Of a DNA stretch of 64,000 bases, positions 47,894 through 63,418 are shown piece after piece. The stretch spans positions 62,001 to 126,000 of the forward strand of contig NW_024882753.1 in assembly GCF_019059575.1 (NCBI RefSeq), in the 5' to 3' direction. Every line of letters starts with the position of its first letter. Positions within the stretch are counted from its first letter, which is position 1. Origin of the DNA: Amphibalanus amphitrite (taxonomy: Eukaryota; Arthropoda; Thecostraca; Balanomorpha; Balanidae). The notes below the pieces were generated by a model. That model searched no databases, had not been told where the DNA came from, and was given only the letters and a program-made list of their open reading frames with translations. Made by a program: the position numbers and the translations under genes.

Positions 47894-48903
47894 CCCTCGC
47901 TGGACCTATTGGTTTTCTACATACGCGCCGGCCGAGGGGGGGGGGCGGGTACGTCCCCCCTCGCCGTTTCGCCCCTGGTAGAGCTAGCGCGTCGCGAAAA
48001 CAACGAGTGTATGCGCCGTTAAGAGACGCAGAGATTGATACCCCATTTCAAGGTTCTAGGTCAACCGGTGACCTCTGAGGTCAGGTCAAGTGGCCCAAGG
48101 TACGGGTTCGGTTTTTGTAACTAACTTCGCAAAAAAAAAAAACAGCCGCAGAGCCGCGATTTTGGCATCATCGTGGTCGACTTGCTCAGCCGGCGTCGAG
48201 TGGTATAACTTTTTGTTTGGCTGAGGTCAACTTGAGGTGTTGACCTCGGGTCACGGTCAGGTCAGAACCCCCAGGTCACGAAGTTGGTCGTGGGAGGTCA
48301 TGTCACATATCATTCGATTCAGCAGGTCTTTCCGAGTCCATTGCTGGTTTGTCCGATTCGCTAGCTCAATTTGATCATGAGTTATTGGCGAAAAACTCGT
48401 ATGACCTTAGTGTCGTCATAAATGACGTCACCCAAGGTCAACAATGCAAAATTGAGGCATCGAAACTTGCAAGGAGTGCATGAAACCACGATTCCATGTG
48501 GCATTGATAGTTCGAGATCGTTCCCGGTGCCAAAATAGCAGCTTTCATTTTTCCCCCATTGACTTAAAATGGTGAGGTCATGAAAATGACCTGACCTCAT
48601 ATGACCTTTAAGAGAAATCTGAGATATACAAGTTGTGAGACTTGTATCCCTGTGAAAGCTCATCTGGCAGTGCAAAGGCGTTGCGAAGTTGCGACATCTG
48701 AAGACCGTGCAGAGTTTCATTTATGACGCCACAGGTCACTTACCTGACGTGACCCGAAAATGCGGTTGATGTCAAAAGATTTGGCTTGAATCCAAGGTCA
48801 GGTATGCAAAGTTCCAGCTCTCTATCACCAGCGTGTTTTGAGCTATCGCGAAAAAACCCTATGGGGAGCGGCACCCGCCCCCCCCCCCCTCGGCCGGCGA
48901 GGG
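47894..48903. mobile_element. piggyBac-like MITE, TTAA target site
   Basis: Flanked by TTAA (47890-47893 and 48904-48907). The right end is CCGGCCGAGGGG-type sequence ending GGCGAGGG. The left end has the matching CCCTCGC and GCCGGCCGAGGGG parts but split by an inserted ~27 bp. The interior again holds many AGGTCA/TGACCT hexamers. It shares its right TTAA with the next element. Confidence 0.8.
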
Positions 48904-48907
48904 TTAA

Positions 48908-49795
48908 CCCTATTAGTGGCAGGCTCCTGGCTACCCCTATTAGTGGCAGGGGGGCTTTTTACGACCCCCCTTGATATCTTGAGATCTAACGGGCCGATTT
49001 TCAAAATTCAAACGGCATTCGATTTCGCTCAACGTGATCTACATTTCTAAAAAAAAATAAAAATTAAAAAATGTCAATAGGGGGGTAGAGGGGGGTAAAA
49101 ACGGGCAAATTGCAGATACATTTTAGACTGTTTATCACGGCCAGGTTTCTGAACCAATCTTAACGCAACTTTTGCCGATCGATAGAGAATGAACCAGGAA
49201 TTCACATGGATCCTAAAAATATGCATTTTCAAAAATCATAGGCGGATACAGATCATTGGGACTGGGGGTACACAAAAGTAAAGTAAATAAGGTTTTTGTT
49301 GGTACTGTTTCTAAAAAGGGTGGCAGTGGTCTTGTTATGTTACAATTTTCTTATGAGAGAACGACTAAAATTGTATTGGTCATGCATAGGCGGTGTCAGG
49401 GCACCTATGTTGGGAGGTAAAAAATAACCCCCCTTTTTGGACGCCTGGATCCGCCTATTATAGCAAAAACGTGTCAAAAGAGGATGCACAATAACTTTGT
49501 AATGTTATCACATGATACCTGTCATTCACTGTTCGTAAAACTGGTGCATACAGTTATAAATACATCAGCATCGTGATCTTCGCCCAAATGACTCGCTTCA
49601 CGAATAGGACCCCCCAATTCCCAGTGCTCTAGAGCCGCCCCTGGTAAAGTTATGAACTTGAAATTTTCAGGGAATGTGCCCAATTTAGTTTTAGGAAAAG
49701 TCAGAAAATTTCAGCATCGTAGCTTCAGCGGTTTCGGAGATATTCCCGAAAAACCTGAGGGGTGGATGAAAACAACCCCCCTGCCACTAATAGGG
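48908..49795. mobile_element. TTAA-flanked MITE with CCCTATTAGTGGCAGG termini
   Basis: TTAA at 48904-48907 and 49796-49799. The TIR is CCCTATTAGTGGCAGG, present twice in tandem at the left end. GGGGGG/CCCCCC subterminal blocks are present. It is 888 bp, without coding potential, and contains a possible smaller hAT-like insert (49237-49643). Confidence 0.82.
49237..49643. mobile_element. Possible hAT-like insert inside the TTAA-flanked MITE
   Basis: The left CATAGGCGGATACAGATCA and the right end, complemented, CAGGGGCGGCTCTAGAGCAC, are similar inverted ends followed by TGGGA..TGGGGG. The flanking octamers do not match well (about four of eight), so the boundaries are tentative. A further CATAGGCGG/CCGCCTAT pair lies inside. 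Confidence 0.45.
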
Positions 49796-50186
49796 TTAAA
49801 CAACAAAAATTTCGGTTCACCAGCTACGGATTACCTACTGGTGTTACCATGGGCAGCTTAGTTTCTCACGAGGTACTCGTCAGGAATAGTGATGCCCTTG
49901 GAAACGAGTTTATCATTCGCAGATGGTTAATAGTCATATGAAATTCTTATTATAAGTTTGTCACAGAATATATTCATACGGTGTGAGAAACATAGGTAGC
50001 GATAGACACCAAGATACACGCAAATGGCGCATCATTGTACACCTCGCGATAGTCGCAGGACGCTTTTACCCAAATGACCCAACAGAGATTAAAAATAAAG
50101 TTCAAGCAGATCCATCAGCGTGTGATTCCAATGCGACATGGTCAGTAGTCAGAAGAGCCAAAACATGCAAGACATTGCAGCATATT

Positions 50187-51112
50187 TCAATAGTATCCAC
50201 CACTGTAGCCGCCGCCGTACGCCCCAGCACGTCTCCCGAACGCACCCATCCCGCCGTACTGCCGGCCGTAGCCGCCGTAGCCGCCGTAGGCTCCACCGCG
50301 CCTGCCGAACCCGCCGTAGCCGCGGCTGCCGTAGCCGTAGGGAGACCGGTCGTAGCCGCCGTACATTCCACGGTTTCCGTAGCCGCGGTAGGCGCCGTTA
50401 CCGAAGCCATAGTCGTTGTTGTATCCGTTCATACTGCGTCCGTATCCTCGGCTGCCACGGCCGTTGCCATAGTAACCACGACGTCCGCCGTACTGGCCAC
50501 ACTGAAAACAATTTAACCCAAGGCTGGCGAGTAAACCGGTGTTTTACGGGTACCCCTATCCGCAACCATTTTTAACCACCCTCCCAGGAGTAGTGCTAGG
50601 TCCCATTGCGGTGTAGTCGTACTTGCTCTGAGCGGATATAACCGCTGCCAGCGAACAAATCCGCTGAGAGCAGGGACGACTACACTGCAATGGGACCTTA
50701 CTGTACTCCTGGGAGGGTGGTTAAAAATGGTTGCGGATAGGGGTACCTGCAAAACACCGGTTTATTCGCGGGCCTTGGGTTAAATTGTTTTCAGTGCAGA
50801 ACCACTGAAAAAGTAGATACACAGATAACAATGATATGTATGTGTAGGTACCTTTCACACAAGCAGTGTACTTTTGTCATAAACGGTTATGCCGAATGCC
50901 GATATAAGAAAATATTATTACATGTGCTTGGAAAAAGCGGCTAATTTGTGCGGAACAACTCACCGTCCGAAGCCGGCTCCCTGTGAATAGTATCTGTTGG
51001 CCTCTGTATCCTGGTCCGCACTGACTGCCGAGGGCGCGGTGTCGTGGTCCTCCTTGTCCTCAGCGGCAGCCGCCAGGGCCAGCGTCACAGCCAGAACCAC
51101 AATCAGCCTCAT
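50187..51112 (-). pseudogene. Secreted Gly/Tyr-rich peptide, paralogue 2, broken by a MITE
   Basis: Exon 1 is intact at 50964-51112, encoding the same signal peptide and acidic segment as the paralogues, with a good donor. Exon 2 begins at 50804 after a normal acceptor (TTTTTCAG). After 8 nt it is interrupted by a 297-bp MITE (50500-50796). The rest of exon 2 (50187-50499) keeps its Gly/Tyr-rich frame to the TGA. Reading from exon 1 through the native acceptor meets a stop inside the MITE within eight codons. A TE-borne acceptor (TTGTTTTCAG) would frameshift. The TATA box is also eroded (TATGAGA). It is therefore most likely a recent pseudogene. Confidence 0.85.
50500..50796. mobile_element. 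CACTA-like palindromic MITE inside exon 2 of paralogue 2
   Basis: The ends CACTGAAAACAATTTAACCC and their complement are perfect. The inverted similarity continues (ACCGGTGTTTT, GGGTACC, CCACCCTCCCAGGAGTA, GGTCCCATTGC), so nearly the whole 297 bp is a palindrome. CACTG termini and a short target repeat (CA) fit CACTA/EnSpm elements. Removing the element and one CA restores the exon-2 phase, which supports the 2-bp duplication. Confidence 0.82.
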
Positions 51113-52551
51113 GGTTCTCTGCTGCAGGTAGCTCGGGACTCTGAGAAGAGACACTGATGCCACTCTGTACAGATCGGTGGTTCTCATACTCCAAGGAGGT
51201 GGGCTCGGATAACCGCAGCCTGAGCTTTGAACCGACAGCCGCGAAATGGATCAACTTTGTCATCATAATAAAGATGTAACTATGTTGATGTGAAATTATC
51301 TACTGTTTGAGCTTATTGACCGTGCCTGAAAGGAGGAGGATGCATAGGTATAAACAAACTTCGGAATGCATGTTATTGTTCTGTCTGCAAAAGTAGGTAC
51401 AAAGTAGCTCATTAATTCGTTTGACGATATGTGTTTTTAGTTTTGAAACGGGATCAGCCAATTGAGCTCATCATATTTCCATATTTCCATATAGATGGCT
51501 TTGTCTCTGGTGAAATAAACAATAGTCTATTTCATATTAACGATGTTTCCAGGAAAACTGCAAATTATACGGTAAGATAGGCAGTAGGCACGTGACTGCA
51601 CAGCTCACTACGGCATTGCGCTTGCAGTCGTTATTGGAAATTTCGATGATGACCTTCACAAACAGAAAGTTATTGCAACTAACCCTGGAGTGCCTCAACT
51701 CCCGGAGTGAGCATACTACACGAACAAACGAAGACACGCACGACCGGAATGCATTTGCCATCGATTTTATGACACCGTTCCAATAACATTCGCAAAAATT
51801 GAATTATTAACTACTTTCAAACTGCTGTTGATGGAGTACTTGTGAGCTAATCACCGCCGATATTAGCTTAGCAGTTTGACTCTCTGTCAGGGTTGTGAAC
51901 AGGCTATATGAGTCTTTTGACAAAGGCGGGGAAGCGTCATGTGTCGTCCATTTACCCATTCTAACAAGAAACATCGACCATATTTAAGGTTGAACGATAT
52001 TCGTAGCCACCCGCTTCTGGAGTAATATTTTCTTACTCTCAACATCTTGTTTGGTCCCCTTAAATACACAAGAAGACCTGTCGCGTAAAAGGTTCGAGTC
52101 AAATGAAGTGTTCAGAATACACAACAGATCACTCAAGTTCAAGAAAAAATCAAAAGTCCGTGCCGACGCGCTGACGCATCAAATATTCGACTATAAACTA
52201 TGCCAGGAAGGTACTAATCCAGACGTTCCCAATAGGATGAAAAATGAAGAAGTCCCTTGCAAAATGCCCTATTTAGGTACATAGTCTTTGACTCCGGGAA
52301 GCTGCTTATATAAAACATTCAAGCCAAAAATCAAAATTAGAGTGAAACAAAGACAGTAACGTAGGTAACAATCTTACAGCGAGTTGCAGACAAGGTCACC
52401 TTTTGGGGTCTGATCCTTTCCCAGATGATAAAGTCGGAGACGAGACACTTCAACCCTCTCATAGTTATAATTTCATGCATGTAGACCGGGAACATAGGAT
52501 GCATTCGCGGCTGTCGGTTCAAAGCTCAGGCTGTGGTTACCGTTCTTGAGG
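51113..52551. other. Intergenic DNA between paralogues 2 and 3
   Basis: The region holds the divergent upstream regions of the two genes. The first ~70 bp (minus strand) match the promoter block of the paralogues, with CAGAGTGGCATCAGTGTCTC and a degenerate TATA. Nothing else is recognised. Confidence 0.4.
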
Positions 52552-52587
52552 TATAAGAACCGTCGATCTGCACAGAGTGGCATCAGT
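52552..52587 (+). promoter_or_regulatory. TATA box and initiator of glycine-rich gene 3
   Basis: TATAAGA at 52552-52558 is ~31 bp upstream of TCAGT at 52583-52587, in the same sequence context as gene 1 (ACCGTCGATC..CACAGAGTGGCA). Confidence 0.8.
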
Positions 52588-52627
52588 GTCTCTTCTCAGA
52601 GTCCCGAGCTACCTGCAGCAGAGAACC

Positions 52628-53269
52628 ATGAGGCTGATTGTGGTTCTGGCTGTGACGCTGGCCCTGGCGGCTGCCGCTGAGGACAAGGAGGATCACGACA
52701 CCGCTCCATCGTCAGTCAGTGAGGACCAGGATACAGAGGCCAACAGATACTATTCACAGGGAGCCGGCTTCGGACGGTGAGTTTTTTTCGCCCATATTAG
52801 GCGCCTTTTTCTTTTTCCAAGCACATGTCAGAATAATCATTGATAGTATTAGCCATTAGGCAGGTACTTTCATTTATAACAAAATGCACATTCTATAAAA
52901 ATGCGTGTATGACAATGTATCCACTTTTTCAGTGGTTATCCTGGCCAGTACGGCGGACGTCGTGGTTACTATGGCAACGGCCGTGGCAGCCGAGGATACG
53001 GACGCAGTATGAACGGATACAACAACGACTATGGCTTCGGTAACGGCGCCTACCGCGGCTACGGAAATCGTGGAATGTACGGCGGCTACGACCGGTCTCC
53101 CTACGGCTACGGCAGCCGCGGCTACGGCAGCCGCGGCTACGGCGGGCTCGGCAGGCGCGGTGGATCCTACGGCGGCTACGGCGGCTACGGCCGGCAGTAC
53201 GGCGGGATGGGTGCGTTCGGGGGACGTGCTGGGGCGTACGGCGGCGGCTACAGTGGGGGATACTATTGA
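52628..53269 (+). CDS. Secreted Gly/Tyr/Arg-rich peptide, paralogue 3
   Basis: Two exons, 52628-52776 and 52933-53269 (TGA), 161 residues. The signal peptide and acidic segment are nearly identical to paralogue 1 (SVSEDQ instead of SVSGDQ). Exon 2 encodes GYPGQYGGRRGYYGNGRGSR, then GYG/SRGYG/YGGYGG repeats ending AYGGGYSGGYY. The C-terminus differs from paralogue 1 and resembles the broken paralogue 2. No Cys. The function is uncertain: antimicrobial or cuticle/matrix peptide are both plausible. Confidence 0.88.
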
Positions 53270-54498
53270 GGCTCCCGTGTCTACAGCACGAATCACACGA
53301 ACCACATCTTGAAAGGCATTGTTTAAGTCTATCATGTTCTATCATTGGTTATCTCTTTGTGACAGCGTCATTGGCTGCACTTGCGTACGAAAGTGCAAAC
53401 ACGACTTAATGCCATTGCATGATTCGCGTTAGCATGATGCAAGTACGTATGGAAATACATTTCTAATGCACGAATGGTGGTGTAGTGCAGACGGGATAAT
53501 CAAAGACTGTGTCAGCTTGTTGCCTGTTGTCACAATCAAGGTCTTCTTTTGCGCTTCTTCATAAACAAGCAAAGTACGTTCGCTGTCCCTCTTAGCCTCT
53601 TTTCACATGCAACATATTCTTCAAAGTTTCTATCTTTTCTTCAATTTGTAGTGCACCTAATCATTTTTTCATAACCTATTCTCGGTCTTCTGTTCTTCCT
53701 GTCTACCGCCCCGCATGTTCCATCCCTCTCACAGCTCATGTTCGGGCCATCCCAGCCGTGCAAACTGCCATTATACCATACCACCCTACCCTACCGGCGC
53801 GGCACCTCCGCGGCCCGCCGCTCTCCCTCGCTCCCCTCCTCTCTCCCAGCTCACTCGCTCTCCTGCCGTCCCAGCCGTCAGTAGTCGACCTGACCCAGTG
53901 GTGAAGTGTGGTGCCAGCCGGCTCTCACGAGAGCTCCGTTCAGTGCAGTGAGGCGCGGGTCACAGCCGTCTGACGGAGCCGCCAGCGAACTGACTGAACA
54001 CGAACGCTAAATCTGTTGCGCCAAGGATAAAAAACAGGCAGGTATGTTGACAGGGCATAAGAGTCCCCATTGAAGGGGACTCGACATACGACTTTTGGGT
54101 CATTGACCTGACCTGGAAGGTCAACCAATGACCTAGGACCTTAAAATAGGGTATCATCGGCTTCCTCTCGTCACGGGCAACACGCTCGTTAGTCGTTTTT
54201 CTGCGAAGCTCTAGCTCGATCAGGGGCGAAAGGGCAAGGGGGTCCAACGGACCCCCCCCCCCATTATATGTTCGCGACTGGAAAAACACCAATACGGGCA
54301 ACGGCTAAACCACCTTCAATTAAAACGATTATATTAATTAGACGTTTATACGATGGCGTTGCTTTTGTGCTTTTTTTAATTTCTCATGAAATAATGGGCA
54401 TATAAAATCCAGCCTTGCTATTATGACCTGATATGACCGAATCTGATGTGACATCGGCTGCCGACCATCATTCAATTGATGCACTCTTCACATTCAAA
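53270..54498. other. Intergenic DNA with a MITE-like fragment
   Basis: CT-rich at 53800-53880. About 54060-54310 resembles the right part of the AGGTCA-rich MITEs: TGACCTGACC, CTCTCGTCACGG, and a GGGGGTCC/GGACCCCC hairpin. Its end lacks an intact TTAA. No gene is seen. Confidence 0.4.
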
Positions 54499-54648
54499 CG
54501 TTTTCACGACGGCCATCTGGTAAGTACACATTTGGTGCAGATTAGGTGAAGATTTGGTGCAGATTTGGCCAAATAAACCGTTTTCGCGACGGCCATCTGG
54601 TACACATTTGGTGCACATCTGGTGCAGATCAGGTGCAGATTTGGTTAA

Positions 54649-55152
54649 AGGAAAAGGGTCACCTTTAACATGGGGTTTGAAACTGAGATGGCCATCTTGT
54701 AGCCCGTGTCCGAAAACCCCGTGAGTGTCCCACCTTACGGCCGATTTCGGCCTCCATTTGTAGGTATCGGCAATTTTAAAAGAAAATATGCCAGGAATGC
54801 GTCCTTATCCCAGGAATGCGTTCTTATCCTGTAATACAGCCACCCGCGGCGAGGCTTTGGTTTTTAACCAATCAGCTCCAATCAGCTCAGCTTTAACCAA
54901 TCAGCTAATCTGACATAAGCCGACGAGACTGTCTTCTGAAGGCTGATTGGCTTGAGTGTGATGTCATCGCAATAACATCATACAGAAGGTGCGGTAGAGA
55001 GTACAAACATAGTACCAATATGTTAAATAGTTTGACATACTTTTTTGCGAATTATGCACTTCTGGCACCAGATTTAAAAAGAACATGAAAAATAATAATG
55101 TCAAAATGAAAAGCAACGATGTCTTCATATTTCACAAGGTGGCACTTTTCCT
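54649..55152. mobile_element. TTAA-flanked MITE with AGGAAAAG termini
   Basis: TTAA at 54645-54648 and 55153-55156. The inner ends AGGAAAAGGGTCACCTT and, complemented, AGGAAAAGTGCCACCTT match over most positions. A related end, with TTTTTAACATGGG..TTTGAA, occurs at 63522-63580. Confidence 0.65.
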
Positions 55153-55294
55153 TTAAATTAGATTCAGTGTGTCTCTTATTAGCTATCAGCTAGGATTGCA
55201 CTTATTGCTTATATGCCTACTTTTCCATATTATCAGAGAGCATCATCGATTAAAACGCTTAAATAAATTCATAAAATGAAGATATTGGCTTTCA

Positions 55295-56482
55295 CCCGCG
55301 CATGACGGGGGGGGGGGCTCTACAGAGCCCCCCTCATGTTTTTTTCAGCAATATCTTCTAAACCGTTTGACGGATCAACACGAAACTTGCGGTACCCTCA
55401 GAGGCATTAATTTGACACCTTGTGTTAAAATTTCAACTTTCTAGCTACCATAGTTGAGCCGAAAATGACGTCAGAGTGACGTCATGTCGGCCGATTTTCA
55501 TGCAAAATACTGAATTACTGCAAACGCTCTCAAGAGCTTAGTGTTAAGGCTAGATCCATTTTCTTTGGATGAGTGGACTACAAATACATCTAGCTATCGA
55601 ACTGCTATCTCAAATTTTCGAAATTTTGAGAAAATGTTGAAAAATATTTATTTACAATTACAAAAATATATTTTTTTGATTTTTTCAAAAAGTTTTTGAC
55701 TTTGCGCAAAAACCGGAATATATGTGATAGAACACACACTGATAAACTACATTTGCAAGTTTTAGCCTAATATCTTCAAAAATAGCTAAGTTATTCGCAT
55801 TATTGTCAAAATTTTACAATTTTTTTTCAAATCCATTTTTCAGTACGTTTTGACGTTGTACAGCAATATAAATGGCACCATCGTGTTCCTGAGCTCAAAC
55901 TGCATCTGATAGGCACCTTTTTTTTTGTTGAAAAATGTCATTTTCAAAATTTGACCTTTTCTGACCTGAGAGTGACCTGACCTCCGGTAAATTCAGCTGA
56001 CAATGACCTCAAATGACACAGACGACACTATTTTCAAAATCTACGAGTAAAATGGACCATAAAACATGCGTCACGTGACCGATACATGATATACAATTTT
56101 CGTGACCTAGGATGACCTGGCCTTGACCTTAAAAATTCAAAGTAAATGTTCGGTACCCTCAGGGTATCTAAGGCATCCGGCAAGGAGTGCGTAAACCAAA
56201 AATGAGCCTGATCGGACCGGCGGTCCGGCGGTCAGAGCCTAAATTGTGAACTAACAAAAATGTCGATAATTTTTACTTTGACCTGTCCTGTGACATCATC
56301 AGTGACCTCGAGGTCAATGAAAATAGGTTTCGCCCGACAGTTTTTCCAGGGCTATCAGACGCCGTTTGAATTTTGACGATCGGCTCAGTAGTTTCGGAGA
56401 TAGGAGGGGGGAGGGCTCTGGAGAGCCCCCCCCCCCCCCCCCAGTCACTCGCGTTATGGAAAATACCCCAGTCATGCGCGGG
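55295..56482. mobile_element. piggyBac-like MITE with CCCGCGCATGAC termini
   Basis: CCCGCGCATGAC and GTCATGCGCGGG are perfect inverted ends. The flanks TTCA and ATAA each differ from TTAA by one base. GAGCCCCCC/GGGGGGCTC hairpins and many AGGTCA/TGACCT hexamers match the other TTAA MITEs of the window. The surrounding repeat family continues on both sides, showing insertion into it. Confidence 0.75.
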
Positions 56483-56753
56483 ATAAACGAGATTAGGTGC
56501 AGATTTGGTCAAATTAGGTGCATTCGCCGGATAGCCCGTTAGGAAAACGGCTAATATGTTCAGTGTGTTCCTTAAAAAGTTATGAAGTTGGACTGCACAG
56601 ATGCTTATCTGCCTCATTTTTCACATAATCAGACATAATTTTCCATTAAAACACTGAAATAAATTCATGATGCGGAGATATTTACTGTAAAAAAGATTTA
56701 GTGCAGATTTGGTTAAAAAAGGTGCATTCGCCAGAGAGCCCGTCGTGAAAACG

Positions 56754-58925
56754 GCTATTATTACATACATACAGCACTCAAAGTTGTACACATGTGCAGA
56801 TGAGATGCGTGAAATGAACGCCACCATCATGTCTACGAAAGTGACGAAAGAGCCGAGCGTGGCGTAGCGAGGGTGGCGGAGGCTTCCGCAAAAACTCCCC
56901 TTAGTATGGGAGCGTGAGAGCGGTTCTTTACTTTGACAAATCGTGGACGCCTCAAAGCAAGATCGAACCAAATATCTCCGCGCATCGCCCACTAACCCAG
57001 TTTTGACCGCCCTCCTCACTCTCCATCGCTGACTGTCGTTCGTTTCGGCCGACCTGCTCTACGGTCACGACTTGTCGCGTCGACCCGGACCTCCGTCCCA
57101 AATTGCCGCAAATCCGCGCAGAAATGGGCAGCCTGGGCTCCAACCAGTGCGTCACGATAGGGCACACATAGGTGACAGACCGTAACGCGATCGCGTCACA
57201 CACCGTCGCACAGACGCACGCGCGTGAGAACTGTGTGTAAATATGTGTCACCCTTTTATATGTAGCATGAAAAAATATATTTGTTTGGCGATGCATTCAC
57301 ACACGTCACAAAGATGACTGCCAAAGCGATTCGGGAGCTGACGTAGCTTCAGTGGTGACTTCTACGCCCGCCCATTGATCTCCGAGTGAACTCGTGGTGC
57401 GAAGAAGATCACAGGAACTGACTCGATGGGCGGCGGAGACACCAGTCACGGACTGTCGTGTCACCAGGTCACAGACCGGCCCACAGCGGTGACTGAGCAA
57501 ATCGTCCGGGCCGCCCCAGCGTGACAACGCCGTCTCGCTGACTGGTGTCACACTTCCTGACAGAGAGGTAGTTGGGGAGGATTGAGGTGGCGTTTGGTGA
57601 CCTGTGAGGTGGCTGGTGGGAACTCCGTGAGAAATGGCAGCGTTCCGATAAAATGTACAGGCAGCAATGAATAATATTTGTCGCGATTACGTAATTCCAC
57701 CGACACGCTCCAGAACCACGCAGTGTTTTGTTAGATTTTAATGTTTATACCATAAAAAGTAGGTGATAAGAATATTGCATCATTGTCACAGGCACTACCA
57801 AATTTATGGCGATTACTAAAGGCTTAAACTCCGTTCAGTGCCTTTAGAACCAGGTGCCAATTAATCATTTACCTGTAAATTATCGAAACGGATCACAATG
57901 GGCTTGTTTATTCAAGCATCTATCCGTCTAGATGGCCACCTTTCTACGCTCCGCTAACTCCAGCCCACCCACTGAATTACCGATGCAGATTTCTTCCGAC
58001 GCGTATGCAAATCGGCAGCTGACCGACCGACATGGAGAAGCAGCGAGGGTAGCCATGCGTGTCGAATGTAACTCTGACCCTTGCTACAGGGTGTGGGGAG
58101 AGCACCAGCCCGTTATACTCCCGAGATCGTGAGGGCATGAGCCGGAGGGGTGTTCATGGGCACCGCAAACTGCTGAGTGCGCTGTGTGCGGTGTGTGCAG
58201 CAGGCGTGGGGGTAGGGGATGGGTAGGCGGCTCTGACGTCACGGCTGCGTGCGGTGGACGGTCCGCTGTGGCCAGTCCCGACCGGCCACAGCGGTCGCTG
58301 TGTGCGGTGACGCAAGGCTGACGTAGGGACGCAGTGGGCGGAGCTTGGAGGCTGTGTATGATCCAACCGCACTCAGGGCCCGTGAACAGCCTTCGGGCGG
58401 GGCGGAGGAGGCGACATGAGGGTTCCCGCCGGGCGGCGACTGCAGCTGGTGTTAGTGGCGTGTGCGAGACTGCAGTCGCCGGCGGGCGGGAGGATAGCCA
58501 CACAGCCGGCGCTGCAGTCTCCCGTGCCGGGCTATTCGCATGCTTATTTATTGAATCGCTTGCTGTAAATTGCTAGAATTAGGGCAGGATCACGCAAAAT
58601 ATACACGATAATGTCTTCCACACATAGTAATCATGAAATTGTCTTAAAATCAAAATGTTTGACTGATTTAGTGACCCCAACCAACAATTGTTTCTTTAAT
58701 GCAAAGATTCCAAATTTCCACGGCGATAGCAAATCTGATTTTTTAGTCAAGACTTCAAATTTTCAAGCTGACAAATGCCTACAATTTGCTGCTGTTCACT
58801 GTTCAGTTGTTAGCGTTGGTGGTAAAAATATTTAGGTATTAGACTTCGATCAATACCTAAGCAGTGCATGCTCACACCCAATAACTATCACTGAGTATGT
58901 TGCTATCTCTCTCATCTGTTCACAG
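56754..58925. other. Intergenic DNA upstream of the last gene
   Basis: No exon with recognisable similarity is seen. GC-rich stretches at 57000-57600 and 58130-58530 have open frames on the minus strand that lack motifs or clear splice context. A 5' UTR exon of the downstream gene may lie here. Confidence 0.35.
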
Positions 58926-58938
58926 AGCGATTACCGTC

Positions 58939-63418
<4,480 letters not shown>

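Larger units (their letters stand above)
54499..56753. mobile_element. Nested element of the 'GGTGCAGATTTGG' family
   Basis: The left end CGTTTTCACGACGG and right end CCGTCGTGAAAACG are perfect inverted repeats. Near each end a second copy of the terminus exists (54579 and ~56549). Subterminal GGTGCAGATTTGG blocks face each other. Two other elements are inserted within it (54649-55152 and 55295-56482). No transposase is seen and the superfamily is unassigned. Confidence 0.7.

Noticed and set aside
52085..52110. Possible tRNA T-arm (GGTTCGAGTC)
   Set aside because: No acceptor, D or anticodon arm can be formed around it.
58084..58503. 139-codon minus-strand frame upstream of the last gene
   Set aside because: It has a biased Pro/His/Ser composition, no domain and no splice or promoter evidence in a GC-rich stretch.
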